A DNA stretch of 64,000 nucleotides from Methylomonas sp. ZR1 (GTDB taxonomy: Bacteria > Pseudomonadota > Gammaproteobacteria > Methylococcales > Methylomonadaceae), in assembly GCF_013141865.1 (NCBI RefSeq), contig NZ_RCST01000001.1, positions 558,001-622,000 on the forward strand, given 5' to 3'. The first letter of the stretch is position 1. The number at the start of each line of letters is the position of its first letter. Of the stretch, positions 55,883 to 64,000 are shown piece by piece. A model generated the notes under the pieces. That model ran no database searches, was not told the DNA's origin, and was given only the letters and a program-made list of their open reading frames with translations. The position numbers were made by a program, and so were the translations under genes.

Positions 55883-56488
55883 ATGGAACAAGAATTAGAA
55901 TTAGAAAATAAACCGAATAAAACCATCAGTCAGGATGAAGTGTTGCAGGCTGCTTTAAAGCTGTTTGCCAAGAAGGGATATTTCAATACCTCATTAACCG
56001 ATATTAAAGATGCGGCGGGTATAACAACCAGTACCGGCATTAGTCAGTATTTCAAAACCAAGCAAGCCATCGCGCAAACCTTGTACGAAAATATTCTGGA
56101 TAGCCTGAGCATATCGATTGATGATATTCGCCGCCGTAATCGCAAAGCTGCCGAACAATTGCGGGAAATAGTCGATTTACTCTTCAAATTAACCGATGAC
56201 GCTCCGGAAATCGTCGAGTTCTTGTTATTTGTTAAAAGCGAAGAATTTTTGGCGGAACCTAAGCCCCTGCTGGAAACGCCCGCGTTTATTAAAATAAAAC
56301 GGATTTTTCAGAATGGCGTCAAAGACGGCGAGATGAAGGCACTGGATCCCTTATTGGCCTACACTTATTTCTTCGGCATTATCAATCATACCTTGGCGAT
56401 GGTGTTGAGCGGCAACTTGCCGAAAACGGCGGAAAGCTATCAGGCACAAGCTTGGCTGACGGCATGGGGCTGTATAGTTAAAAAGTAA
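55883..56488 (+). CDS. TetR-family transcriptional regulator
   Basis: A 201-residue regulator. The N-terminal helix-turn-helix spans about residues 18-62 (VLQAALKLFAKKGYFNTSLTDI, GITTSTGISQYFKTKQAIAQ). The C-terminal ligand domain is divergent, so the effector is unknown. It sits 45 bases upstream of a nucleotide-sugar dehydrogenase gene on the same strand and may control the polysaccharide locus. Confidence 0.9.
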   Translation: MEQELELENKPNKTISQDEVLQAALKLFAKKGYFNTSLTDIKDAAGITTSTGISQYFKTKQAIAQTLYENILDSLSISIDDIRRRNRKAAEQLREIVDLLFKLTDDAPEIVEFLLFVKSEEFLAEPKPLLETPAFIKIKRIFQNGVKDGEMKALDPLLAYTYFFGIINHTLAMVLSGNLPKTAESYQAQAWLTAWGCIVKK

Positions 56489-56533
56489 TTCAAGTCATTA
56501 AAACTCAGAGCGGGGCGGAGGAGGATTTACTAG

Positions 56534-57805
56534 ATGTTAGATAACATTAAAATCGGTATGATTGGGCTTGGGTACGTGGGGTTGCCGCTAGCTGTCGAGT
56601 TTGGACGAAAATATCAAACCGTAGGTTTCGATATTAACCAGCATCGAATTCAGGAATTACGCGCAGGTCGCGACCATACTCTGGAGGTTAGTGAAGAAGA
56701 ACTCGCCGACGCCAAGTTACTGACTTACAGCGCAGATTTACAAGATATAGCCGATTGTTCGGTTTATATAGTCACAGTCCCCACGCCAATCAACGAACAT
56801 AAACAACCTGATTTGACGCCGCTGCAAAAAGCCAGCGATTTGTTGGGTAAGGTAATAAAGTCCGGCGATATCGTCATTTACGAATCCACTGTTTACCCCG
56901 GCGCAACCGAAGAGGTGTGCGTACCGATTCTGCAGAAAGTGTCGGGTTTAACGTTTAACCGGGATTTTTATGTCGGTTATAGCCCTGAGCGCATTAATCC
57001 CGGCGATAAACAACACCGTGTCACCAATATTCTGAAGGTTACTTCGGGCTCTACGCCTGAAATAGCCGAAAAAGTAGATGCTTTATATAAAAGCATCATT
57101 ACTGCGGGCACGCACAAAGCCAGCAGTATCAAGGTCGCCGAGGCTGCAAAGGTCATTGAAAACACTCAGCGCGACGTCAACATCGCTTTAATCAACGAAT
57201 TGGCTTTGATCTTTAACAAACTCGGAATAGATACTGAAGAAGTATTGCTGGCAGCGGGGACTAAATGGAATTTCCTGCCGTTTCGCCCAGGTTTGGTCGG
57301 TGGGCACTGTATCGGTGTGGATCCTTACTACTTAACCCATAAAGCTCAAGCTATCGGCTACAACCCGGAAGTGATACTTTCCGGCCGTCGAATCAACGAT
57401 GGCATGGGGGTATACGTCGTGTCGCAATTAGTAAAGCTGATGCTGAAGAAGCGTGTGCATGTCCAGGAAGCTAATGTGTTGATCATGGGCTTGACCTTTA
57501 AAGAAAACTGTCCGGACATTCGTAACACTCGGGTGGTAGACATCATTGCCGAATTGAAGACTTATGGCGTCAATGTCGAGGTCTACGACCCCTGGGTTAA
57601 TGCTGAGGAAGCGAAACACGAATACGGTATAACGCCGGTCGCTAAACCGGTAGCAGGAAAATACGACGCGATTATTCTGGCTGTGGCCCATGACGAGTTC
57701 AGAAAAATGGCGATTTCAGACGTCAGAGCTTTAGGTACGCCGCAAGCCATTGTGTATGACCTGAAATACTTGTTTCCTACGGATCAAACAGACGCAAGGC
57801 TTTAA
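56534..57805 (+). CDS. UDP-N-acetyl-hexosamine 6-dehydrogenase (TviB/WbpO type)
   Basis: A 423-residue NAD-dependent dehydrogenase that oxidises a UDP-N-acetylhexosamine at C6 to the uronic acid. The N-terminal Rossmann loop is [16 protein letters not shown], the catalytic cysteine lies in [20 protein letters not shown] near residue 259, and [16 protein letters not shown] marks the C-terminal domain. TviB/WbpO resemblance suggests GlcNAc or GalNAc rather than glucose. Two bases separate it from the epimerase gene, so the two are one unit for a uronic-acid-containing surface polysaccharide. Confidence 0.92.
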   Translation: MLDNIKIGMIGLGYVGLPLAVEFGRKYQTVGFDINQHRIQELRAGRDHTLEVSEEELADAKLLTYSADLQDIADCSVYIVTVPTPINEHKQPDLTPLQKASDLLGKVIKSGDIVIYESTVYPGATEEVCVPILQKVSGLTFNRDFYVGYSPERINPGDKQHRVTNILKVTSGSTPEIAEKVDALYKSIITAGTHKASSIKVAEAAKVIENTQRDVNIALINELALIFNKLGIDTEEVLLAAGTKWNFLPFRPGLVGGHCIGVDPYYLTHKAQAIGYNPEVILSGRRINDGMGVYVVSQLVKLMLKKRVHVQEANVLIMGLTFKENCPDIRNTRVVDIIAELKTYGVNVEVYDPWVNAEEAKHEYGITPVAKPVAGKYDAIILAVAHDEFRKMAISDVRALGTPQAIVYDLKYLFPTDQTDARL

Positions 57806-57807
57806 GA

Positions 57808-58812
57808 ATGAAGATTCTGGTGACCGGCATGGCCGGTTTTATAGGCAATCATTTGGCGCTCAGATTGTTGGAGCGTGGTGACGAAGTTATTGGTGTCGAT
57901 AATCTCAACGACTATTACGATGTTAACCTGAAATTGAGTCGCTTGGATCGGATCAAGGATTTTGCCGGCTATACCGATGTCAGGCTGGATATTGCCGATA
58001 GAGCCGGTATGGATGCACTATTCAAAAAGCACCAGCCGCAAAAAGTGGTTAATCTGGCGGCTCAGGCCGGTGTGCGCTATTCCATCGAGAATCCGCATGC
58101 CTATATCGATAGTAATATTGTCGGTTTCATCAATATCTTGGAGGGTTGCCGGCATAATCAGGTGGAGCACTTGGTATATGCCTCAAGCAGTTCGGTTTAC
58201 GGTGCCAACGAATCCATGCCGTTCTCCGTGCATGACAATGTCGATCATCCCTTGAGCTTGTACGCCGCGTCAAAAAAAGCCAATGAGCTGATGGCGCACA
58301 CCTACAGCAACTTGTATCAATTGCCTACCACAGGTTTGCGCTTTTTTACTGTGTATGGGCCGTGGGGTCGCCCAGACATGGCGTTGTTTTTATTTACCAA
58401 AGCGATTTTGAATGGCGAGAAAATCAATGTATTCAACTACGGTAAGCACCGCCGCGATTTCACTTATATAGACGACATCGTTGAGGGCGTGATTCGGACC
58501 ATGGATCATAACGCTTCGCCGAATCCGGACTGGAGTGGAGAAAAACCCGATCCAGGCACCAGTAGAGCACCTTGGCGGGTTTATAACATTGGTAACCAGA
58601 ATCCGGTAGAACTGCTGTCTTATATCGAAACCTTGGAGCGTTTTCTCGGTAAAACTGCCGAGAAAAATTTATTGCCCTTGCAGCCTGGTGATGTCCCGGA
58701 TACGTTCGCCGATGTAGAGGCCTTGGTAGCGGATGTTGGTTATAAACCAAACACGACTATCGAGCAGGGGATTGAACGGTTTGTTGCTTGGTATCTTCAG
58801 TATTATCAGTGA
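57808..58812 (+). CDS. UDP-glucuronate 4-epimerase-like NAD-dependent epimerase
   Basis: A 334-residue extended short-chain dehydrogenase. The NAD loop is [15 protein letters not shown] (residues 7-21), the serine strand [12 protein letters not shown] and the catalytic YAASKKANE near residue 151. Overall it resembles CapI/LpsL/WbnF UDP-glucuronate epimerases; with the TviB-like neighbour it may act on UDP-N-acetyl-hexosaminuronate. Coupled to the dehydrogenase gene. The IS element begins 61 bases after its stop. Confidence 0.92.
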   Translation: MKILVTGMAGFIGNHLALRLLERGDEVIGVDNLNDYYDVNLKLSRLDRIKDFAGYTDVRLDIADRAGMDALFKKHQPQKVVNLAAQAGVRYSIENPHAYIDSNIVGFINILEGCRHNQVEHLVYASSSSVYGANESMPFSVHDNVDHPLSLYAASKKANELMAHTYSNLYQLPTTGLRFFTVYGPWGRPDMALFLFTKAILNGEKINVFNYGKHRRDFTYIDDIVEGVIRTMDHNASPNPDWSGEKPDPGTSRAPWRVYNIGNQNPVELLSYIETLERFLGKTAEKNLLPLQPGDVPDTFADVEALVADVGYKPNTTIEQGIERFVAWYLQYYQ

Positions 58813-58951
58813 ATAATTTTTGATACCCCGATTGCGCAGTTTTAAACTGTGCAACAGCTTTGTATTTTAATTAGTCGTCCCTGAAAAGCCATAAAATAAA
58901 CGCTAACGCATTGAATTACAATAAAGATTTAATAAAAAAGCCGGGTAATAA

Positions 58952-58990
58952 TTGCAAGAAATCGGTAAAATAGCTATTAATTTCTTGCAA
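58952..58990 (+). repeat. Inverted repeat just before the transposase start
   Basis: TTGCAAGAAAT (58952-58962) and ATTTCTTGCAA (58980-58990) are perfectly complementary around 17 bases, ending 13 bases before the transposase ATG. In RNA it would fold over the ribosome-binding region and could limit transposase synthesis from transcripts entering from outside. Confidence 0.75.
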
Positions 58991-59003
58991 ATTTTTATCG
59001 AAA

Positions 59004-60350
59004 ATGAAGCCAAAATCCCAAGAAACGAGTGGCCAAATCGATTTATTCAACACACCTCTGGCCGATCTGTTAAACCCGAGGCATGAACTTTACCAACTGG
59101 CTAACCTGATTGATTGGAAAGTACTGGATGATGCGTTCGGTGAGTTTTTTACCGAAAAGCAAGGTGCTCCTGCCTTGCCCACGCGACTGATTGCCGGTCT
59201 CCATTACCTCAAACATGTGTTTGCACGCTCCGACGAAGCGGTCGTGGCACAGTGGCTGGAAAATCCCTATTGGCAATATTTTTGCGGCGCAGAGTACTTC
59301 CAGCATCAGACACCCTGTCATCCCACCTCGCTGACGTATTGGCGGAAGCGAATTGGCGAAGCAGGCTGTGAATGGATGTTATCAGTGACGATCCAGGCTG
59401 GCGTAAATAGCAAGACCGTAAATAAGCAGGACTTTGAATCGGTGACAGTGGATAGCACCGTCCAGGAGAAAGCCATCACGTATCCGACGGATGGAAAACT
59501 GTATGAACGCTGCCGCCAACACCTGGTGCGTTTAGCCGAGCAACATGAAATTCCGTTGCGGCAAAATTACAACCGCAAGGCCCCGTATTTATTGCTATTG
59601 GCAAACCGCTACCATCATGCCAAGCAAATGAAGCGGAAACGCAAAATGCTCAAACAATTGAAAACCCTGGTGGGCCGGGTGTATCGAGATATTGAGCGTC
59701 AACTGGACAATCAATCCGACGCCGTCAAAGGGGCGTTCAAAGAGACGCTGGCGAAAACCCAACGGATTTTGAATCAGCAACCCCAGGATAAAAACAAGCT
59801 GTACAGCTTTCATGCCCCGGAAGTGGAATGCATTGCCAAAGGCAAAGTCCACAAGAAGTATGAATTCGGCGTCAAAGTGGGCATCACCGTCACCAACAAA
59901 AGCAATTTCGTGCTCGGCGCTCGCAGCTTTCCCGGCAATCCTTATGATGGACGCACCTTGGAATCCTGTCTGGAACAGGCGGAAATACTGAGCGGTACCC
60001 GCGCCAAAGAAGCGTTTGTGGACTTGGGTTATCGGGGTGTCGAGGTACCCGGGGTCACGATTTACAAAGCCCGGCAAAAACGCGGCGTGGATACACGACG
60101 ACTCAAACGCGCACTCAAACGCCGCAACGCCATCGAACCGATCATCGGCCACCTGAAGAACGACGGATTATTGGGGCGCAACTACCTGAAAGGCGAACTG
60201 GGCGATGCGTTGCATACCATCCTGTGCGGTGCCGGCCACAACATCCGCATGATCCTCAGGCGGTTGAGGATTTTTTGGCCCCATATTTGGCAGCTGCTGT
60301 CTCGGCTTTGGGGCGCATTTTCAGCAGCGCAAATTTTATCGTTCGCATGA
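59004..60350 (+). CDS. IS5-family DDE transposase
   Basis: A 448-residue, apparently intact transposase. The N-terminal DUF772-type domain has LPTRLIAGLHYLKHVFARSD and WQYFCGAEYFQHQ. DDE candidates are the Asp in ESVTVDSTVQEKAI (about residue 150), the Asp in AFVDLGYRGVEV and the Glu in RNAIEPIIGHLKNDGLLGRNYL. No ribosome site is obvious before the ATG. Lack of decay suggests recent activity. Confidence 0.95.
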   Translation: MKPKSQETSGQIDLFNTPLADLLNPRHELYQLANLIDWKVLDDAFGEFFTEKQGAPALPTRLIAGLHYLKHVFARSDEAVVAQWLENPYWQYFCGAEYFQHQTPCHPTSLTYWRKRIGEAGCEWMLSVTIQAGVNSKTVNKQDFESVTVDSTVQEKAITYPTDGKLYERCRQHLVRLAEQHEIPLRQNYNRKAPYLLLLANRYHHAKQMKRKRKMLKQLKTLVGRVYRDIERQLDNQSDAVKGAFKETLAKTQRILNQQPQDKNKLYSFHAPEVECIAKGKVHKKYEFGVKVGITVTNKSNFVLGARSFPGNPYDGRTLESCLEQAEILSGTRAKEAFVDLGYRGVEVPGVTIYKARQKRGVDTRRLKRALKRRNAIEPIIGHLKNDGLLGRNYLKGELGDALHTILCGAGHNIRMILRRLRIFWPHIWQLLSRLWGAFSAAQILSFA

Positions 60351-60391
60351 GGGGCGTCGCTCATGAAAAACTTCGGTTTTTTCAGGGACGA

Positions 60392-62467
60392 CTAATTAGC
60401 AGATTCAAATAAAGGGTCACTCTCGATGTGGCTATCCAATAGCTTTTTAAGCTCCGCAAATATATCGGGATGAGACTCTATTACATCCCGATATGGGTCG
60501 TTTTCTAAGTCGTATAGCTGATACACAGGTTTTGTATAAGTCGCTATATATATTAGTTTCCACTTTTCATTCTGTACGGACCGGCTTTTCGCGCGGATAA
60601 CCGTGGGATAATGTTTTTCGTTGACTACCAGTGTGCCGGATTTTTTATCAGGAATATCCAGTAATTCAACAATGTTGGGATATAAAATTTGTTCAGGATG
60701 TAAGCCAGGTATCTTTCCTAGCCAAATCCCTGTTTCTTGAAAAGCAAAAAGCTCCGGTGATGTCTGTGCTTTCACATAAGGAATCAAATTAACACCGTCG
60801 AGCGTTGTTGGAATAGGTATATTCAACAAATCTAACAAAGTTGGCATGACGTCAATGGAGCGGGTGGTCGGCTTAAAGTTTACGCCACCAGGCACTCCTG
60901 GGCCCTTCATCACCAATGGAATTCTGCCGCTGGGGTCGTTTCCTACCAAGGTATTGCCCTGGCCCCAGCATCCCGTTTCAAAAAAATCCGCACCATGATC
61001 GCTATATATGATGACGATGGTATTATCGGATAAATCAGACTTTTCAATATAATCTATTATTTTCCCCACTTCATCGTCGAATTGTTTGACGCAGCTGTCA
61101 TATAAATTAATAATTTGCGGGATGTCGAAAAACTCCGAGGTTTTTTCCTGTTTTTTGATAATTTCTTCCGCCGAGGCGAGTCTGGTCATAATAAACCGTG
61201 ATTCACCCTTATAGTCTTTTGGGGTAAATAAGTTGTAATAGGGATACTCCGAATTGAAAGGGACGTGCGTGGCCGAAGTGAACAAATTAATAAAAAAAGG
61301 CTGCGAGTTTTTCGCCGAATGGGCAATTAATTGGCGGCATTCGCGACTTAAGCTTCGGATCAAGGGTACGCCGGCCAGATAATAGAACTCGGGTAAGAAG
61401 CGTTTTCCTAATGTGTTATTGGTGAAAAGCGATAATACGTTTCGGATTAAAGACGGACCTTGTCTTAGTAGTAGTTTGATATTCCATTGATCTTCAGCGA
61501 CCGAGATTTCCTTGAAGTTAAAACTTAATTTTGCGAAATCGGCTCCGCACCAATCGGAGATGCATGCAGTCAAGTAACCCTGTTCGTTTAATATGTCGAT
61601 TAAAGACGGTTGCGGTAGTTTACAGTCTGCCAAGGATGGGTAATTATCGCGAATTTTATGGTTATGCGGCCATAATCCGGTAAATAGGGACGCAATACTT
61701 GGTGCGGTTCTGGCGACAGGAGTTATGCATTTATCGAGTCGTAAGCCATTCGCGCTTAATTTATCAATGTTGGGGGTAAGGTTTCTGTGATAGTTGCTGC
61801 CGCCTAGTCTGTCATGGCGCAATGTATCGGAACCTATCATAATCACATTGGGTTTTGTTTGAGACGATGCTTTAGCGATAGCTGGTTCGGTAACTATCGT
61901 TGCGTAATAGATGTAAGCATATAAACCAGCCAAAGCTAGTATATAGAGCACTAGCAGCGTATTATTTTCTTCGATAGCTAAAAATAGAGCGATTACCGAT
62001 GTTCCAGACAGTAATGAAGTTAATGAAAACTTTATGCCACTTATTATTTTCGGAGATAATATCTTCCATATAACAAATAATCTGGAAAATCTATACTGGA
62101 AAGATAATTGAATGGTGCCTGGTGTGTAAAGAAGTTGGTGTAAAAAAAAGTAGGTAGTAACTAGCGTGGTTGATATTAAGCAGCAGCTTAAGCCTGTGAT
62201 GAAATTAAATTCTATCAATGCAGTAAGCTTTGATAGTGAATAAGCTGCAATAGAACCGGGTAAGGATGTCAGAAAAAATATGACAAATAACCAAGCGGCT
62301 AACCTGGTTAGGGCGAAAACTACATAATACCCAAATTTTTTTTCTATTTCTTTTTGGATGCCGGGTCCGGTACGAGAATAGTTGTGTAAGGTAAGTATTA
62401 TTAATGTAATAGTAAACAGCAGTGCGGCAGCAGATGAGCAGTAGAGGGACACCAGTATTTTTTCCAT
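60392..62467 (-). CDS. Membrane-bound sulfatase/phosphoethanolamine-transferase-fold protein
   Basis: A 691-residue protein with about five N-terminal membrane spans (residues 1-190) and a large alkaline-phosphatase-superfamily domain (about 205-650). Metal-site motifs are visible: GSDTLRHDRLGG (Asp214) and IIYSDHGADFF. The sulfatase signature C/S-x-P-x-R is replaced by T254-A-P-S-I, so it lacks the formylglycine residue and may use a threonine nucleophile as phosphoglycerol or phosphoethanolamine transferases do. Its TAG stop is formed at the IS boundary. The gene is AT-rich (about 35% G+C near 62000). Substrate unknown. Confidence 0.85.
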   Translation of the reverse strand: MEKILVSLYCSSAAALLFTITLIILTLHNYSRTGPGIQKEIEKKFGYYVVFALTRLAAWLFVIFFLTSLPGSIAAYSLSKLTALIEFNFITGLSCCLISTTLVTTYFFLHQLLYTPGTIQLSFQYRFSRLFVIWKILSPKIISGIKFSLTSLLSGTSVIALFLAIEENNTLLVLYILALAGLYAYIYYATIVTEPAIAKASSQTKPNVIMIGSDTLRHDRLGGSNYHRNLTPNIDKLSANGLRLDKCITPVARTAPSIASLFTGLWPHNHKIRDNYPSLADCKLPQPSLIDILNEQGYLTACISDWCGADFAKLSFNFKEISVAEDQWNIKLLLRQGPSLIRNVLSLFTNNTLGKRFLPEFYYLAGVPLIRSLSRECRQLIAHSAKNSQPFFINLFTSATHVPFNSEYPYYNLFTPKDYKGESRFIMTRLASAEEIIKKQEKTSEFFDIPQIINLYDSCVKQFDDEVGKIIDYIEKSDLSDNTIVIIYSDHGADFFETGCWGQGNTLVGNDPSGRIPLVMKGPGVPGGVNFKPTTRSIDVMPTLLDLLNIPIPTTLDGVNLIPYVKAQTSPELFAFQETGIWLGKIPGLHPEQILYPNIVELLDIPDKKSGTLVVNEKHYPTVIRAKSRSVQNEKWKLIYIATYTKPVYQLYDLENDPYRDVIESHPDIFAELKKLLDSHIESDPLFESAN

Positions 62468-62503
62468 CTCTATTTTATTCGATTGGATGAGTATGATTGG
62501 TGG

Positions 62504-63766
62504 CTAAATTATTATATTTCGATTTTTTTTGTACTGCTGTTCATTTATGCGTGCTTTTTCCGAAAACTCTTGCAATGCGAATTTTTTAATTAACATCGAT
62601 ATAAATACTAAATGATAAATCAAATCCCAGTAGGATAAGCCGAGGAAAGCGGTGCCAACCATATAGCAAATGATCGAGGTTCTGACCATTAGGCTGTAAT
62701 GGCGTACCCATTCCATGCCATCTACTCGTTTCGCTTGACTTGATAAACGGGTTAAGCCAAGAACGCTACCCAGTATCAGCGAAATCCATAATCCGAATGC
62801 AATAAAGCCATGCTCAGCAAGCATTTCTACGTAAGAACTGTGCCAATCACGCATCGTGACATGTATCCACCCATCGAATCCCGCCCCGGTAAACGGGTGG
62901 CTCAGTGCATGATTCCAGCCATCTGTCCATGCTTCGATACGTGACATGGCGGATGCGTCCTCCTCATAGGTTTCCAGAGTGTGCATGCGTCCGAACCATT
63001 CTTCAGGCAAATAGGGGATTACAAAAAATGTACCGCCGATTACCAGGGGTATCATCAAGTATTTACGTTTGCTGTTTGAGATCAGCGTAAACGTCAGAGC
63101 GATCATGGTAAGTAATGCCCCTCGCGACCATGATGATAATGAAGCGGCATAAATGATAGGAATGGATAGCAATATTCCTTTTTTAAGCCAGCTCTTCCGT
63201 ACTTCTTTTTCCCATACTAGTAGCAATGGCACTGCAATCAACATCGCAACGGCAAATAAATTGTTGTCTTCGAATTGCGTATTGGGGGGGCCGTATACGC
63301 GGTGACCAAAGCCGGTTAGGATGGCAAATATACCACCTTTAACTGCAACAAGGCCGATAGAGGCGCCTATGGTGGAAATCAAATAATAGAGTTTTTCTCT
63401 GGTATTGATGAGTACCCATGTGAAATAGAATGGCACAAATACCTTAGAGACGAACAAAAATTTTTCCCAGGCAATATCCTGTAAAGGCGATTGGGTTGTG
63501 GTAAATATAAAATAGAACCAAAGTGTTATAAAAACTGAAATTCGCCAATCTTTAGGGATGGGCTGTTTATCTTTGGTGTTGAACGTGCTGACAACAACTA
63601 CCAAAAATAACACATAGTATACCGGTAGCGAACGTACCGCTCCCCAGGCATAGGCGTGCGGATTCAAGTAGCTGAATATTGCTAATGATAGCACCCCCCA
63701 CCATGGTTTTTTTAATGCGGCAACTATGCAGCATATCAGAAAAATAAGAACAACTATGTCGCGCAC
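62504..63766 (-). CDS. O-antigen ligase-like protein, exosortase A system-associated (TIGR03097-like)
   Basis: A 420-residue polytopic membrane protein with about ten spans. The start MRDIVVLIFLICC, followed by KPWWGVLSLAIFSYLNPHAYAWG, is characteristic of the exosortase-A-associated putative O-glycosylation ligase family; the central loop includes GPPNTQFEDNNLFA, WSRGALLTMIAL and HPFTGAGFDGW, and DWHSSYVEMLAEHG is the O-ligase loop. It should transfer a polymer or glycan across the membrane. It lies 36 bases upstream of the sulfatase-fold gene on the same strand. Confidence 0.85.
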   Translation of the reverse strand: MRDIVVLIFLICCIVAALKKPWWGVLSLAIFSYLNPHAYAWGAVRSLPVYYVLFLVVVVSTFNTKDKQPIPKDWRISVFITLWFYFIFTTTQSPLQDIAWEKFLFVSKVFVPFYFTWVLINTREKLYYLISTIGASIGLVAVKGGIFAILTGFGHRVYGPPNTQFEDNNLFAVAMLIAVPLLLVWEKEVRKSWLKKGILLSIPIIYAASLSSWSRGALLTMIALTFTLISNSKRKYLMIPLVIGGTFFVIPYLPEEWFGRMHTLETYEEDASAMSRIEAWTDGWNHALSHPFTGAGFDGWIHVTMRDWHSSYVEMLAEHGFIAFGLWISLILGSVLGLTRLSSQAKRVDGMEWVRHYSLMVRTSIICYMVGTAFLGLSYWDLIYHLVFISMLIKKFALQEFSEKARINEQQYKKNRNIII

Positions 63767-63824
63767 GGAGTTTAATTTAGTAGGTTTTAATGCATTTAAC
63801 TAAGCTTTTAATGGACAGATTAAT

Positions 63825-64000
63825 TTAATTATTTATTAATAATTTGTTTTTCCAACGTGAAAAACAGCCACATATTTGTCCGAGAGAGTAGCTGACATTC
63901 ATTGCCTGGCGCAGGCTATGTTTTGCGGTAAATGCCAAGGCAAGCCATTGCCAAGTTTGGCGGACAATTTGCGAGATTAAGAATGGCGGTATGCCCAGGT
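63825..64000 (-). CDS. C-terminal end of a probable glycosyltransferase (partial)
   Basis: An open frame enters from the right edge and gives 57 residues to a TAA at 63825-63827, starting LGIPPFLISQIVRQTWQWLA and ending WKNKLLINN. The amphipathic tail resembles the C-termini of family-2 glycosyltransferases in exosortase-associated loci, but no catalytic motif is in the window, so the function is a guess from context. 58 bases separate it from the O-ligase start. Confidence 0.45.
   Translation of the reverse strand, partial: LGIPPFLISQIVRQTWQWLALAFTAKHSLRQAMNVSYSLGQICGCFSRWKNKLLINN

Larger units (their letters stand above)
58874..60392 (+). mobile_element. IS5-family insertion sequence, 1519 bp, complete
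   Basis: Terminal inverted repeats GTCGTCCCTGAAAA (58874-58887) and TTTTCAGGGACGAC (60379-60392) are perfect over 14 bases. Both ends are flanked by TAATTA (58868-58873 and 60393-60398); as this is a palindrome, how much is target duplication and how much is repeat cannot be settled. One intact transposase gene fills it. It inserted between two convergent genes, at the stop codon of the sulfatase-fold gene. Confidence 0.9.

Overview
The window is one contiguous bacterial chromosome segment of dense, mostly housekeeping gene content. The gene order rimP-nusA-infB-rbfA-truB-rpsO-pnp, together with rpsF-rpsR-rplI, fliG-H-I-J-K, hldD, waaA, rppH, cpdA and an FpvA/FhuE-type receptor behind fecI/fecR, points to a gammaproteobacterium. 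The split dihydroxyacetone kinase, PEP synthase, PEP-CTERM protein and exosortase-A-associated O-ligase would fit a Methylococcales methanotroph such as Methylomonas. That placement is an inference: no methane-oxidation gene lies in the window.

Layout. 1-4.5 kb: flagellar export and motor genes (fliG partial, fliH, fliI, fliJ, fliK). 4.5-7.7 kb: rpsF-rpsR-DUF2232-rplI and the heptose epimerase hldD. 7.8-10.1 kb: a FIST sensor protein overlapping a PAS-GGDEF diguanylate cyclase. 10.5-14.7 kb: ECF sigma / FecR anti-sigma / TonB-dependent receptor, the receptor being mosaic in base composition, followed by a cluster of palindromic repeats. 15.1-18.2 kb: a small ribbon-helix-helix protein, a small membrane protein broken by an in-frame amber codon, and ppsA. 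18.3-19.5 kb: a PEP-CTERM surface protein behind a sigma-54-type promoter and a CRP-like site. 19.7-23.1 kb: waaA, argG and a membrane protein. 23.1-35.3 kb, mainly minus strand: cytochrome c, cysG, HAD phosphatase, cpdA, Nudix, argA, a membrane-bound AlbA_2 protein, ilvD, an SH3 protein, argF, argD (tusA-like and rppH are on plus). 35.5-39.1 kb: a hypothetical protein, convergent dhaL/dhaK, an HAD-IIA phosphatase and two tandem identical tRNA-Phe genes. 39.4-48.2 kb: the rimP-to-pnp transcription/translation operon, with a clear promoter and a leader holding two intrinsic terminators. 48.5-55.8 kb: a pyruvate-decarboxylase-like enzyme, a GNAT fusion, an OmpA-like porin, a uracil-DNA glycosylase, uvrC and pgsA. 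55.9-64 kb: a polysaccharide locus (TetR regulator, two nucleotide-sugar enzymes, a sulfatase-fold membrane protein, an O-ligase, the end of a probable glycosyltransferase), split by a complete IS5-type insertion sequence.

Functional links. Four arginine genes (argA, argD, argF, argG) lie within 15 kb but in separate units. The PEP-CTERM protein at 18.6 kb needs an exosortase that is not in the window; the exosortase-A-associated O-ligase near 63 kb suggests the genome has one. CpdA (cAMP hydrolysis) and a CRP-like site upstream of the PEP-CTERM gene suggest cAMP signalling may reach surface-protein expression, but this is inference.

No clearly new multi-gene system was found. The most interesting items are the amber-interrupted membrane protein, the mosaic TonB receptor, the sigma-54/CRP region before the PEP-CTERM gene, the insertion sequence sitting exactly on a stop codon, the sulfatase-fold protein that lacks the formylglycine motif, and several unannotated small ORFs.
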